NCBI RefSeq assembly: GCF_030486595.1 | Contig: NZ_JAUJZH010000012.1 | Span: forward strand, 124,001-188,000 | Source: Variovorax ginsengisoli | GTDB taxonomy: Bacteria > Pseudomonadota > Gammaproteobacteria > Burkholderiales > Burkholderiaceae_C | Direction of reading: 5' to 3' | Length of the DNA stretch: 64,000 bases | In this document: one piece after another, positions 1 to 8,643 of the stretch | Numbering within the stretch: position 1 is the stretch's first letter | Layout of the letters: the number at the start of each line of letters is the position of its first letter | The notes under the pieces: model-generated | What the model saw: only the letters and a program-made list of their open reading frames with translations | Database searches by the model: none | Told to the model about the DNA's origin: nothing | Program-made: the position numbers and the translations under genes

Positions 1-1068
1 GATCTGCGCGTCCGAAAGGCAGGTGTCGCCTGTGTCGGCGCCGTTGGCACAACGCAGCGGCGCGCCGTTCACCGTGGCCACCGAGGGATCGAAGGTGCTG
101 TTGCACCGCAGCTGGTTGCTGACCAGGCCGTCGGCGACGCCGTCCAGTGTGTCGCAGGCCTCCAGCACCGCCTGGCGCAAAAGCGCCCGCTTGGGCGTGT
201 TCGGGTAGGCGCCCGGCTGGGCCAGGGCGCGGCTCATGCGGTGGCCGCCGAGCATCGCCGAGAGCTGGTTCCATGCCGGATACCAGGCAATGATGCCGTC
301 CCAGTCTTGCGGCCAGCGCTGCGCCACGGACACGGCCTCGCGCCCGCCGGTCGAGCCGCCGGCGAAGTACGACTTCACCGGCGCGCCGGCCGCATAGCGG
401 GCCTGGATCAGATAGACGGCTGCATCGCGCGTCTTCTTGAGCGCGTGGCCGCCGAAATTGCGGAAGGCCTCGTCGTTGAGCTGGAACTGCCCGTCCAGCG
501 AACCGGCGGCGTTGGCCTGGTGGCCGGAGTCGCTGGCGAAAGTGGCGTAGCCGCGGCCGAGGGGCGCAGGCTGGTCGGCCGGACCCGCGGGCACGTTGCC
601 TGCCACGTTGGGGAGCGTGCCGTCGAAGCCGCCGCCGCCGAACATGACCACCTTCTTGTTCCAGGTGGTGGGCAGCGCAAGGCGGAAGTTGATGCTCGGT
701 GCGTTGGGATCCACCGGCGAAATGCTGCCGAGCACATTGCAGTACTCCGGCAGCGCCGCGGCGCCGGTGCCGGTCGCCGCGGTGACGGTCGCCGCGGTGA
801 CGGTCGCCGCGGTCACCTTGCCGCCGGTGGTGGGCAGCGCGATGGACGAGGCGGGGATCGCCATCCCGACCAGCTCAGCGCATGCCTTGGGCGTGGGCGC
901 GGCGGGCGGCGAGGCCGGGGGGGATGCGGGCGTGGCCGCCACGGGGGTCGAGGTGGGCGCGGCCAGCAAGCCCGTGCCGCCGCTGCCTCCGCCGCCGCAG
1001 GCCGAAAGCGTCGCGGCGCTCAGGCAGCCAAGCAGGAACAGATGTCGTTGTTTCACTGGAGTCTCCAT
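1..1068 (-). CDS. Tannase/feruloyl esterase family lipoprotein (3' end beyond window)
   Basis: Probably a secreted carboxylesterase acting on plant phenolic esters. The reading frame opens at the ATG ending at 1068 and runs off the left edge after 356 codons. The N-terminus (METPVKQRHLFLLGCLSAATLSAC) ends in a lipobox, so the mature protein should be lipid-anchored. A Gly/Ala/Pro/Thr-rich linker with VTAAT repeats follows. The family nucleophile region reads YFAGGSTGGREAV with Ser239. In characterised tannases the residue before this Ser is Cys (CS-D-HC disulfide pair); here it is Gly. The Asp and His of the triad lie outside the window. It could be a tannase, feruloyl esterase or an uncharacterised relative; the substrate cannot be told. 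It is divergent from the next gene. Confidence 0.85.
   Translation of the reverse strand, partial: METPVKQRHLFLLGCLSAATLSACGGGGSGGTGLLAAPTSTPVAATPASPPASPPAAPTPKACAELVGMAIPASSIALPTTGGKVTAATVTAATVTAATGTGAAALPEYCNVLGSISPVDPNAPSINFRLALPTTWNKKVVMFGGGGFDGTLPNVAGNVPAGPADQPAPLGRGYATFASDSGHQANAAGSLDGQFQLNDEAFRNFGGHALKKTRDAAVYLIQARYAAGAPVKSYFAGGSTGGREAVSVAQRWPQDWDGIIAWYPAWNQLSAMLGGHRMSRALAQPGAYPNTPKRALLRQAVLEACDTLDGVADGLVSNQLRCNSTFDPSVATVNGAPLRCANGADTGDTCLSDAQI
766..810. repeat. Three tandem 15-bp units inside the esterase gene
   Basis: The unit GGTGACGGTCGCCGC occurs at 781-795 and 796-810, with a one-mismatch copy at 766-780. On the minus strand it encodes the pentapeptide series VTAAT in the linker behind the lipobox. 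This is a simple in-frame linker expansion. Confidence 0.8.
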
Positions 1069-1274
1069 GTTTCGTTGGATGGGGCGCCGTGGTCGGCGAC
1101 CACACCCAGCGCCTTGGCGGCCGATGTTGATGCGCGGCGTGGCGGCCCGAAAGGTCGTGCGCGGAACGCCAGGAGTCATTTGCGGACAGCGCGGGAAAGC
1201 CCCAGGTCGGGTTTTCGAGGGGCGTGCGCGCGCCACCGGGGCGGCGCTTCGCGCGCCCCTATCGACCGGCGAGT

Positions 1275-1344
1275 CGATGACATCGAGGGGCCTGCAAATG
1301 TGTGCGTGCGACACATAGGGCGCACCGCGCGGTTTGCGGAGACT
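1275..1344 (+). promoter_or_regulatory. 70-bp regulatory module, copy 1, upstream of binding-protein gene
   Basis: This module lies in the 309-nt gap 1069-1377 and matches a second module at 5501-5570 at about 51 of 70 positions without any gap. Three blocks are conserved: CGATGACATCGA (1275-1286), GTGTGCG-NN-CGACACATAGGGCG (1300-1322) and GGAGACT (1338-1344). The middle block contains an inverted repeat GTGT-N7-ACAC. Both copies stand in front of operons flanking the PucR-type regulator, so binding by that protein is the natural inference. I see nothing else definite in 1069-1274. Confidence 0.6.
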
Positions 1345-1377
1345 TCCCTCGCATCACCAATGAAGGAGACAAAACCC

Positions 1378-2622
1378 ATGACGGTCGTTCGCCAACTTGT
1401 CCGCGCCGCGCTGCCGGCTTCCCTGTTGCTCGCCGCGGCGGCCCAAGCCGCGCCGGTGAAGATCGGCATGGTCGAGACGCTGTCCGGTCCGCAGGCTTCT
1501 TCGGGCCAGGCCTACCGCGCAGGCGTGCGCTATGCCATCGACAAGTTCAACGCCTCGGGCGGCTGGAACGGCGAGCCGGTGCAACTGATCGAATACGACA
1601 ACCAGGGCGGCCCGGCCGGCGCGTCCGAGAAGCTCAAGGCGGCGGTCGCCGACGGCGTGCAGATCATCGTGCAGGGTTCGTCGTCCGCGATCGGTGGCCA
1701 GATCACCGAGGACGTGCGCAAGTACAACCTGCGCAACCCCGGCAAGGAGGTGGTCTACATCAACGTCGGTGCCGAGGCGCTCGAACTCACCGGCGAGAAG
1801 TGCAACTTCTATCACTTCCGCTTCGCGGGCAACGCCCAGATCCGTGCCAAGGCCCTGGTGCAGGCCATGAAGGAAGCCAAGGCGCTGGGCACCAAGGTCT
1901 ATTCCATCAACCAGAACTATTCCTGGGGCCAGGACATGGAGCAGGCCATCGTCGACAACGCGGGCGCCGGAGGCTACCAGGTGGTGGACAAGACGCTGCA
2001 CGACGTCAACAAGATCCAGGACTTTGCACCCTACGTGTCCAAGATCAGCGCCTCTGGTGCCGAGACCGTGATGACCGGCAACTGGTCGAACGACTTGCTG
2101 CTGATGATGAAGGCGGCCAAGGCCACCGGCCTCAAGGCTCGCTTCGGCACGGTCTACCTCGACCAGCCCGGCAACGTCAGCAACGCGGGAGATCTGGCGA
2201 TCGGCAACTTCGTGGTCCATGCCTTCAATCCGGAAGCCGCCGGCGCGGCTGGCGAGCGCTTCGTGGCCGACTACACCGCGAAGATCGGTCACGCGCCGGT
2301 GTTCGTCGAGCCGCAGACGGTGTTCGGCCTCGACATGGTGACCGATGCCCTCAAGCGCACCAGGCCCGTCGGCGGCGCGCTCGACGTCAACGCCTTCGCC
2401 AAGGCGCTGGAAACCGGCAAGTTCATGACGCCCATGGGCGAAATGAGCATGCGCGCGGCCGACCACCAGGTGCAGATGCCGCTGGTGGTGTCGGTGGTGT
2501 CCAAGGACGCGAAGTACAAGGCCGACGGAACCGACATGGGGTTCAAGCCGGTGAAGGTGTTCAGCGCCGAGGCGATCTCGGTGCCTGCGCAGGCGAGCTG
2601 CAAGATGCAGCGTCCGGGCTGA
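1378..2622 (+). CDS. ABC transporter substrate-binding protein, branched-chain amino acid type (LivJ-like)
   Basis: Periplasmic receptor of the importer encoded at 6419-10114. The start at 1378 follows GAAGGAG with good spacing. The product is 414 aa with a signal peptide (MTVVRQLVRAALPASLLLAAAAQA|APVKIG). The mature N-terminus, VKIGMVETLSGPQASSGQAYRAG, is typical of the Peripla_BP_6 family, which binds amino acids, urea, amides or aromatic acids. The gene is 34 nt upstream of an SDR gene and separated from the permease and ATPase genes by the regulator, but it carries the same upstream module. The ligand is probably an organic acid in view of the neighbouring BKACE and dehydrogenases. Confidence 0.9.
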   Translation: MTVVRQLVRAALPASLLLAAAAQAAPVKIGMVETLSGPQASSGQAYRAGVRYAIDKFNASGGWNGEPVQLIEYDNQGGPAGASEKLKAAVADGVQIIVQGSSSAIGGQITEDVRKYNLRNPGKEVVYINVGAEALELTGEKCNFYHFRFAGNAQIRAKALVQAMKEAKALGTKVYSINQNYSWGQDMEQAIVDNAGAGGYQVVDKTLHDVNKIQDFAPYVSKISASGAETVMTGNWSNDLLLMMKAAKATGLKARFGTVYLDQPGNVSNAGDLAIGNFVVHAFNPEAAGAAGERFVADYTAKIGHAPVFVEPQTVFGLDMVTDALKRTRPVGGALDVNAFAKALETGKFMTPMGEMSMRAADHQVQMPLVVSVVSKDAKYKADGTDMGFKPVKVFSAEAISVPAQASCKMQRPG

Positions 2623-2656
2623 GTCCGGTCCCCTTGGCACCCAACGGAGACCAACC

Positions 2657-3433
2657 ATGTCCTCATCTCTCGAAGGCCAGCTCGCCTGGATCACCGGTGG
2701 TGGCAGCGGCATCGGCCTTGCCGGTGCCATCGAACTGGCACGTGCGGGCTGCCGTGTCGTGATATCGGGTCGCGACCCGGCCAAGCTGGAGGCCGCGCTG
2801 GCCACGGCGCGGCGCGACGGCGTCGATGCCGATGCCGTCAGCGCGATGCCGATGGACGTCGCCGACAGGGAATCGGTTCAGCGGGTGGCCCAGGCTGTCC
2901 ACGCGGCGCACGGCCCGGTGAGCATCCTGGTCAACAGCGCCGGCATCAACTTTCCCAAGCGCTACTGGGGCGACACGGACGGCGAGACCTTCGACAAGGT
3001 GATGGCCGTCAACCTCCATGGCGCGACCTATTGCACGCTGGCGGTCATGCACGGCATGCGCTCGCTCGGGCGTGGCACCGTGATCAACGTCGCCTCGTTC
3101 GTCGGCTGGCACCTGACGCACCTGACGGGCCCGGCCTATACCGCGAGCAAGGCCGGCATGATCGCGCTCAGCCATTCGTTCAACATCGAAGAGGGCGTCA
3201 ATGGCTTGCGCGCCACGGCCCTGTGCCCGGGCGAAGTGGCGACGCCGATCCTCAAGTCGCGCCCCGTGGCGCCGAGCGACGAGGACATGGCGCGCATGCT
3301 GCAGGAAGAGGACCTGGGGCGCACCATCCGCTTCATCGCCGAATTGCCGCCGCATGTCTGCGTGAACGAGCTGGTGATCTCACCGGTGTTCAACCGGCTC
3401 TACCTCGGGGGGAAGGAGTTCGGGCGGCGCTAG
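2657..3433 (+). CDS. SDR family oxidoreductase
   Basis: NAD(P)-dependent alcohol/ketone oxidoreductase, 258 aa, a classical short-chain dehydrogenase. The nucleotide-binding motif TGGGSGIG lies near residues 14-21, NSAGIN near 95, and the catalytic Ser (NVASF) and YTASK pair follow. The start at 2657 is preceded by ACGGAGA. It is probably co-transcribed with the binding protein. Its TAG stop overlaps the TAG stop of the converging regulator gene in one CTAG palindrome (3430-3433). The likely role is oxidation of a hydroxyl on the imported substrate; the substrate is unknown. Confidence 0.88.
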   Translation: MSSSLEGQLAWITGGGSGIGLAGAIELARAGCRVVISGRDPAKLEAALATARRDGVDADAVSAMPMDVADRESVQRVAQAVHAAHGPVSILVNSAGINFPKRYWGDTDGETFDKVMAVNLHGATYCTLAVMHGMRSLGRGTVINVASFVGWHLTHLTGPAYTASKAGMIALSHSFNIEEGVNGLRATALCPGEVATPILKSRPVAPSDEDMARMLQEEDLGRTIRFIAELPPHVCVNELVISPVFNRLYLGGKEFGRR

Positions 3434-5415
3434 GCTATGTCGGCTGCGGGCGGGGCTTCAGGCTGGCGCATCAGGCTCCACAGGCGCAGTGCCATGTGGA
3501 TCTCCAGCGCCCGCGCGGCGTTGCCCCAATGTCCCAGCATGTCCTCGATGGTGGCGAGCCGTTGACGCACCGTGTTCACGTGGATGCCCAGGCGCTGCGC
3601 AGTGGTCTTGGCGTTCTGGTTGCCGTCGAAGTAGTGCAGCAGCGTGGACGCCAGCTGGGCGTTCTTCTTGCGGTCGTGCGAGATCAGGGGGCCGATGGTT
3701 GCCTCGAGAAAATGCGACAGGCTCGCCTGGTCGTGCGTCTCGAACAGCGCCGAGTAGAGCGCCAGCTCGTTCTGGCCGATCACCTGGCCCTGGATGCCCA
3801 GCCGTCCCAGCACGCCCAGGGCGCGCCTGAGCGTGGCATAGAGCTGGGGGAGCTCGGCCGGCGACGCTGCCGGCCGGGAGAGCACACCGCGATGCATCGC
3901 GCCGGCATTGCGGCGCGCCCAGGCCGAAAATTCCTGTCGCAAGTCAAAGGCCCGTGGTGCGCCGCAGACGATGACCAGCATGCCGTCGATCTCGTCGATC
4001 AGCGTCCGCTCCATCGACGCCATGGCGCGGAAATAGCGCGCCGCGTAGCCGGCGCCGGGGCCTTCCATCTCGACGAGCAGGAGGGTCAGCGGCTGTGACA
4101 GATCGAGACCCAGGCGTTCGGCGCGGTTGACCAGCACGGCCCATTCGTCCTGGCGCGGCGACACCAGCGTGCGCAGCAGCGCCGAGACATTGCGGCTCTT
4201 GGCGGCTTCCATCCGTTCCTGCGACAGCAGCACGATGCCGATCACGCTGGAGCTGCGCTCGAAGGTGCGCACCGCGACCTCTTCGAGCGTGCCTCGATGG
4301 AAGAGCGCGATCGAACCCAGCACGTCGTCGCCGCCGATGACCGGCATCACGCGGCAGCATTCGCCGTCCACCTCGAAGGCCTGGACGGAACGGCCCGCCT
4401 GGCGGCTCAACCGCAAGGCGTTCACCAGCTCTGCGCTGCGCCCGCCGTGCGGCTCGTAGCCTTGTGCGCCGAGGCCTGCATAACCGGTCGCGGCACCCTG
4501 GCTGATCACCTGCGCCGCCTCGTCCAGCACCACCAGGCTGCCACCGAGCAGTTGCGCCACCGACTGGCACAGCGTGGACAGCGATGCGCCGCGGGCCAGC
4601 AGCGAGGTCATCTGCTCGTGTGCGTCCGCGGCGGCCTGGATGCCGCGCAGGTGCCGCTCCAGTTCGGCGCGGGTCGCATCGGCCTTGTCCAGCGCTGCGC
4701 GCACCGCCTCGAAGTCGCGTGCGTTTTTCAGCGCGACCGCACCGTGGGTGGCCAGCGTGCAGAGGATCGACAGGCTCTGGGTGGTGTGGACGCGGTGGTA
4801 GCGGTCGGCCACGAACAGCAGGCCGACGACCCCGCCCTCCCAGATCAGCGGCACGCCGACGAGGGCGGCGATGCCGTCTTCCCGGAAGATCTCGTCCAGC
4901 CCGGCATCGTGCGCGAAGCGCGTGTCGTGCAGGTAGTCCGCCGTGGTGAAGGGCAGGTGCGTGGACATGACCACGCCTGCGACACCGCGATCGCGCAGCG
5001 TCACCATGTCGGACACCCGCGGCGAGATGGCGCCCTGCGCCACCAGCACGCGGAATTCGTCGCGCCCAGGATCGTGCACCGACAACCACGCCAGGTCGGA
5101 GCCGAGCAGCTTTCGCGCGCGCGCCACGATGGCGCCGAGGAGGCTGGCGAGGTCGAGCCGGCTCGAGAGTTCCTGCGCCGACTCGATCACGGCCAGCATG
5201 CCGCTTTCGCGTTGCTGGAGCAGTTCGAGGCGGTTGCGCACGGCCATCGCCATGCGCACCGCCTCGACCAGGTTGGACTTGCCGGGCCGGCTGGCGGGCA
5301 ATGCATCGACCTCGGCCATGCATTGCGCGAATTCGTCGCTGGGCGTCCCCTGGTGCAGCAGGCGAACGAGCTGCAAGGCGATCTGCTCGCCGGTCTCCTC
5401 TTCATTGGTTCTCAT
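3430..5415 (-). CDS. GAF-domain transcriptional regulator with PucR/CdaR-type helix-turn-helix
   Basis: Cytoplasmic regulator of 661 aa, probably controlling both flanking units. From the start MRTNEEETGEQ it has an N-terminal segment, a GAF domain at about residues 75-225 (LLGSDLAWLSVHDPGRDEF through GLLFVADRYHRV), a long middle region, and a C-terminal PucR-type HTH (TTAQRLGIHVNTVRQRLATI) near residues 600-640. The open frame continues upstream to 5706, but that part would overlap the divergent promoter and reads like non-coding sequence, so I start at 5415. Known PucR/CdaR regulators are often activators responding to a metabolite; here the GAF domain could bind the substrate or its CoA ester. 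The gene lies between two copies of a shared 70-bp module. Confidence 0.85.
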   Translation of the reverse strand: MRTNEEETGEQIALQLVRLLHQGTPSDEFAQCMAEVDALPASRPGKSNLVEAVRMAMAVRNRLELLQQRESGMLAVIESAQELSSRLDLASLLGAIVARARKLLGSDLAWLSVHDPGRDEFRVLVAQGAISPRVSDMVTLRDRGVAGVVMSTHLPFTTADYLHDTRFAHDAGLDEIFREDGIAALVGVPLIWEGGVVGLLFVADRYHRVHTTQSLSILCTLATHGAVALKNARDFEAVRAALDKADATRAELERHLRGIQAAADAHEQMTSLLARGASLSTLCQSVAQLLGGSLVVLDEAAQVISQGAATGYAGLGAQGYEPHGGRSAELVNALRLSRQAGRSVQAFEVDGECCRVMPVIGGDDVLGSIALFHRGTLEEVAVRTFERSSSVIGIVLLSQERMEAAKSRNVSALLRTLVSPRQDEWAVLVNRAERLGLDLSQPLTLLLVEMEGPGAGYAARYFRAMASMERTLIDEIDGMLVIVCGAPRAFDLRQEFSAWARRNAGAMHRGVLSRPAASPAELPQLYATLRRALGVLGRLGIQGQVIGQNELALYSALFETHDQASLSHFLEATIGPLISHDRKKNAQLASTLLHYFDGNQNAKTTAQRLGIHVNTVRQRLATIEDMLGHWGNAARALEIHMALRLWSLMRQPEAPPAADIA

Positions 5416-5500
5416 CGTGCTGTCTCGCGTTCTCGTGCCGTCGGGGAGATGCTGTCCCCGTGACGAGGCTAACAGACGGAGTCGCCGCTTGCACGGGGGG

Positions 5501-5570
5501 CGATGACATCGAAGCCGGGGAAAAAGTGTGCGCCCGACACATAGGGCGAGACGTGCGCCACGTGGAGACT
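5501..5570 (+). promoter_or_regulatory. 70-bp regulatory module, copy 2, in the divergent regulator/SDR promoter
   Basis: Same architecture as 1275-1344: CGATGACATCGA at 5501-5512, GTGTGCG-NN-CGACACATAGGGCG at 5526-5548, and GGAGACT at 5564-5570, with identical spacings between blocks. It lies between the regulator start (5415) and the SDR start (5624), so it could serve both directions. The inverted repeat GTGT-N7-ACAC (5526-5540) is the best operator candidate. Confidence 0.6.
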
Positions 5571-5623
5571 CGGTCAGACGACGCGGCGCCATGGGTGGCG
5601 GCGCGCAAGTGTGGAGGACCCCC

Positions 5624-6415
5624 ATGCCGCTGTACGAATCCCTTCGACCCCTGCCGGAACTGCGCGTGCTCGTGACCGCCGGTGCCAGCGGCATCGGCGC
5701 CTGCATCGCCCGTGCCTTTCACGAGGCCGGGTCGCGGGTGCACGTGTGCGACATTGATCGCGCGGCATTGGATCGCCTGGTGACCGAGACGCCCGGCATC
5801 ACGGGCAGCATGGCCGACGTGTCGGTGGCCGCCGATGTCGACCTGGTGTTCGACGACGTGCGCGGCTGCCTGGGCGGCCTGGACGTGCTGATCAACAACG
5901 CGGGCATCGCCGGGCCGACCGGACCCATCGAGAGCTTCGACGCCAGCGGCTGGGAGCGCACCGTGTCGGTCAACCTCAACAGCCAGTTCTATTTCGCCCG
6001 CCGCGCCGTGCCGCTGCTGAAGGAATCGACTGCCGATCCCGTGTTGATCGCGATGAGTTCGGTGGCGGGTCGCCTGGGCTATGCCTTCCGCACGCCGTAC
6101 GCATCCACCAAGTGGGCCATCGTGGGCCTCACCAAGTCGCTCGCCATGGAGCTCGGTCCGCAGGGCATTCGCGTCAACGCGATCCTCCCCGGGGTCGTGG
6201 AGGGCGAACGCATGGACGGCGTCATCGCCTCGCGTGCGGCTGCGCTGGGCCTGGGCGTCGAGCAGATGCGCGAGGAGTACCTGCGCAAGATCTCGCTGCG
6301 GCGCATGGTCAGCGCGAGCGACGTGGCCGCGATGGCGCTCTTTCTGTGCTCGCCGGCGGCGCGCAATCTCAGCGGCCAGGCCATCAGCGTCGACGGCAAC
6401 CTCGAGTACCTCTGA
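5624..6415 (+). CDS. SDR family oxidoreductase
   Basis: Short-chain dehydrogenase of 263 aa and first gene of the transporter operon. I choose the ATG at 5624 because GGAGG stands 6 nt before it. The motifs are TAGASGIG (about 18-25), NNAGIAGP, the Ser in MSSVAG, and YASTK, ending with GQAISVDGNLEYL as in many family members that recycle NAD(P)H. It is separated by 3 nt from the permease gene, so translation is probably coupled. The second SDR of the cluster may act on a different stereoisomer or a later intermediate. Substrate unknown. Confidence 0.88.
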   Translation: MPLYESLRPLPELRVLVTAGASGIGACIARAFHEAGSRVHVCDIDRAALDRLVTETPGITGSMADVSVAADVDLVFDDVRGCLGGLDVLINNAGIAGPTGPIESFDASGWERTVSVNLNSQFYFARRAVPLLKESTADPVLIAMSSVAGRLGYAFRTPYASTKWAIVGLTKSLAMELGPQGIRVNAILPGVVEGERMDGVIASRAAALGLGVEQMREEYLRKISLRRMVSASDVAAMALFLCSPAARNLSGQAISVDGNLEYL

Positions 6416-6418
6416 GCC

Positions 6419-7360
6419 ATGGACTGGATCATCTTCTCGCTCCTCAACGGCGTGATCCATGGATTGCTGCTGTTCATGGTCTCGGCCGGGCTCACGCTGA
6501 TCTTCGGGATGATGGGCGTGCTCAACTTCGCCCACGCCTCGTTCTACATGCTGGGTGCCTACTTCGCCTACACGATGCAGGGCATCGTCGGCTTCGCGCC
6601 GGCGGTCGTTCTGGCCACGCTGCTGGCGGGCGCGGTGGGCGCGGTGGTGGAGCGTTGGTTCCTGCGCCGCGTGCATCGCTACGGCCACGCGCACGAACTG
6701 CTGCTGACCTTCGGCCTGTCCTTCATCATCGCCGAGACCATCAAGTTGTTCTTCGGCAACTATCCGGTGGACTATCGCATTCCGCCCGCGCTCGACACGG
6801 CGGCCTTCGTGATCGGCAGCCAGCAGTACCCGGTCTACCGCTTGCTGATGGGGGGCGTGGCGCTGGCGATGTTCGCCGCGATCTACTTGCTGCTGACCCG
6901 GACGCGGGTGGGCATCGTCGTGCGCTCGGCCATCTACAAGCCGCGCATGGTCGAGGCGCTGGGGCACAACGTGCAGCTGGTCTTCATGGGCGTGTTCGGC
7001 GTCGGCGCCGCGCTGGCGGGCCTGGCGGGTGCCATCGCGGGCGCGTTCTACACCACCAATCCGAACATGGCGCTCGAAGTGGGGGTCATGGTGTTCGTGG
7101 TGGTGGTGGTGGGTGGGCTCGGCTCCCTGGGCGGCGCGATGCTCGCCTCGCTGCTCATCGGCGTGCTGACCTCATTGGCGGTCGGCGTCGACCGCAGCCT
7201 GGCCGACGCGCTGGCCCTGGTGGGTGCGGGCGAGTGGGCCCGCAGCGCGGGTGGCCTGCTCACGCTCAAGCTGTCGAGTCTCGCGGCCTCGCTGCCCTTC
7301 GCCCTGATGCTGCTCGTGCTGCTGCTGCGCCCCTCCGGCCTGATGGGCGAGAAGGCCTGA
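6419..7360 (+). CDS. Branched-chain amino acid type ABC transporter permease (LivH-like)
   Basis: Inner-membrane permease of 313 aa in the BPD_transp_2 family. The N-terminus MDWIIFSLLNGVIHGLLLFMVSAGLTLIFGMMGVLNFAHASFYMLGAYF is the LivH signature (NFAHGxxYMLGAY-like), and about eight hydrophobic segments follow. Its TGA stop overlaps the ATG of the next permease. It would form the channel with the LivM-like partner, driven by the two ATPases at 8640-10114. Confidence 0.92.
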   Translation: MDWIIFSLLNGVIHGLLLFMVSAGLTLIFGMMGVLNFAHASFYMLGAYFAYTMQGIVGFAPAVVLATLLAGAVGAVVERWFLRRVHRYGHAHELLLTFGLSFIIAETIKLFFGNYPVDYRIPPALDTAAFVIGSQQYPVYRLLMGGVALAMFAAIYLLLTRTRVGIVVRSAIYKPRMVEALGHNVQLVFMGVFGVGAALAGLAGAIAGAFYTTNPNMALEVGVMVFVVVVVGGLGSLGGAMLASLLIGVLTSLAVGVDRSLADALALVGAGEWARSAGGLLTLKLSSLAASLPFALMLLVLLLRPSGLMGEKA

Positions 7361-8643
7361 TGACGATGCGTACCCCGCTCCTGCCTGCGCTCGCCGCCGT
7401 GGCCGTGCTCGGCGCGCTTCCGGTCCTGCTGCCGGCCGGCCTGCTCAACGCCTCGATCCAGGCGCTGATCGCGGCGCTCTTCGCCTGTGCCTACAGCCTG
7501 CTTGCCGGACGCGCCGGCATGCTCTCCTTCGGCCACGCCGCCTATTTCGGCGTCGGCGCCTTCGCCACGGTGTACGCCATGAACGCGCTCGGCGGCACCG
7601 GGCTGCTGCCGACGCCCCTGATGCCGCTGGTCGGGGCGTTCGGCGGCCTGGGCTTTGGCCTGATCGCGGGTTGGTTCGCCACCCAGCGCAGCGGCACGGC
7701 GTTCGCGATGATCACGCTGGCGATCGCCGAACTGCTGCACGCGCTGGCGCCGCAGCTCAAGGGCTGGTTCGGCGGTGAATCGGGCATCTCGACCATGCGC
7801 ATGCCGGCCTGGGGTCTGAGCTTCGGTTCGACCACGCAGGTGTACTACCTGACGCTGGCATGGGTGCTGGTCTCGCTCGTCCTGCTGTACTTCCACACGC
7901 GCACGCCGCTGGGCCGACTCACCCTGGCGCTGCGTGAAAACGAGCATCGGCTGCGCTTCCTCGGCTACGACGTGCATGGACTGGGCGTGTCGGCCTTCGC
8001 CGTCTCGTCGATGTTCTCCGGCATCGCCGGCGGCCTGCAGGTAGTGGGCAACGAGTCGGCCAACTACGTCGTCTTCGACGCCGGCGTGTCGGCGACCGTG
8101 GTGCTCAACAGCTATATCGGCGGCGTCGGCAGCTTCCTCGGCCCGGCGCTGGGCGCTGCGCTGATGAGCTTCTTCGGCTACGCGGTGTCCGACACCACGC
8201 CGTCCTGGCTGCTCTACCAGGGCGTCCTGTTCGTGCTGGTGATGATGTTCATGCCCGAGGGGCTGACCGGGCTGGTGACCGCGACGCTGAGGCTGCTCGG
8301 GCGCCATGGCGTCATGGCGGTACTGCCGCTGGCCTTGAGCGCGGTGGTCGCCGGACTGCTGCTGGCGGGCGGGGCCGTCTTCCTGGTGGAGATGCTGCAG
8401 CGGCTCTGCTCGCAGGACTATCGCTCGCTCGCGCGCATGAGCGGGACTGCGCCGCCGGTGCAGCTCTTCGGTCGCGCCTGGTCGGCCGCTGCGGTGGGCA
8501 CCTGGATCGTGCCGGCGGGCCTGCTGGCTGCGGGGGCGCTGATGGCCGGCGTGGCGCAACGCTGCCGTCGCGGGCTGGCGCTCGCGGCTTCGCCCGAAGT
8601 CCCGGAGCGCGCGGCAGCCCTGAGTGAACGAGCCCTGCCATGA
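7360..8643 (+). CDS. Branched-chain amino acid type ABC transporter permease (LivM-like) with C-terminal extension
   Basis: Second permease, 427 aa from the ATG overlapping the previous stop (ATGA). The core includes AGMLSFGHAAYFGVGAFATVY and ends around residue 305 with MFMPEGLTGLV, where LivM proteins normally stop. About 120 further residues follow with two more hydrophobic stretches (AVLPLALSAVVAGLLLAGGAVF and WIVPAGLLAAGALMAGVA). The ATGA overlap with the ATPase gene shows tight operon organisation. The open frame extends far upstream of 7360, but that part is a shadow of livH. Confidence 0.88.
   Translation: MTMRTPLLPALAAVAVLGALPVLLPAGLLNASIQALIAALFACAYSLLAGRAGMLSFGHAAYFGVGAFATVYAMNALGGTGLLPTPLMPLVGAFGGLGFGLIAGWFATQRSGTAFAMITLAIAELLHALAPQLKGWFGGESGISTMRMPAWGLSFGSTTQVYYLTLAWVLVSLVLLYFHTRTPLGRLTLALRENEHRLRFLGYDVHGLGVSAFAVSSMFSGIAGGLQVVGNESANYVVFDAGVSATVVLNSYIGGVGSFLGPALGAALMSFFGYAVSDTTPSWLLYQGVLFVLVMMFMPEGLTGLVTATLRLLGRHGVMAVLPLALSAVVAGLLLAGGAVFLVEMLQRLCSQDYRSLARMSGTAPPVQLFGRAWSAAAVGTWIVPAGLLAAGALMAGVAQRCRRGLALAASPEVPERAAALSERALP

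Noticed and set aside
1354..2805. A 483-codon minus-strand open frame opposite the binding-protein gene.
   Set aside because: His/Arg/Leu-rich translation with no domain, while the plus strand encodes a clear LivJ-type protein with signal peptide.
6112..7359. Possible 400-residue N-terminal extension of the LivM-like permease.
   Set aside because: It lies wholly over the SDR and livH genes in another frame. The ATGA start at 7360 gives a proper permease N-terminus.
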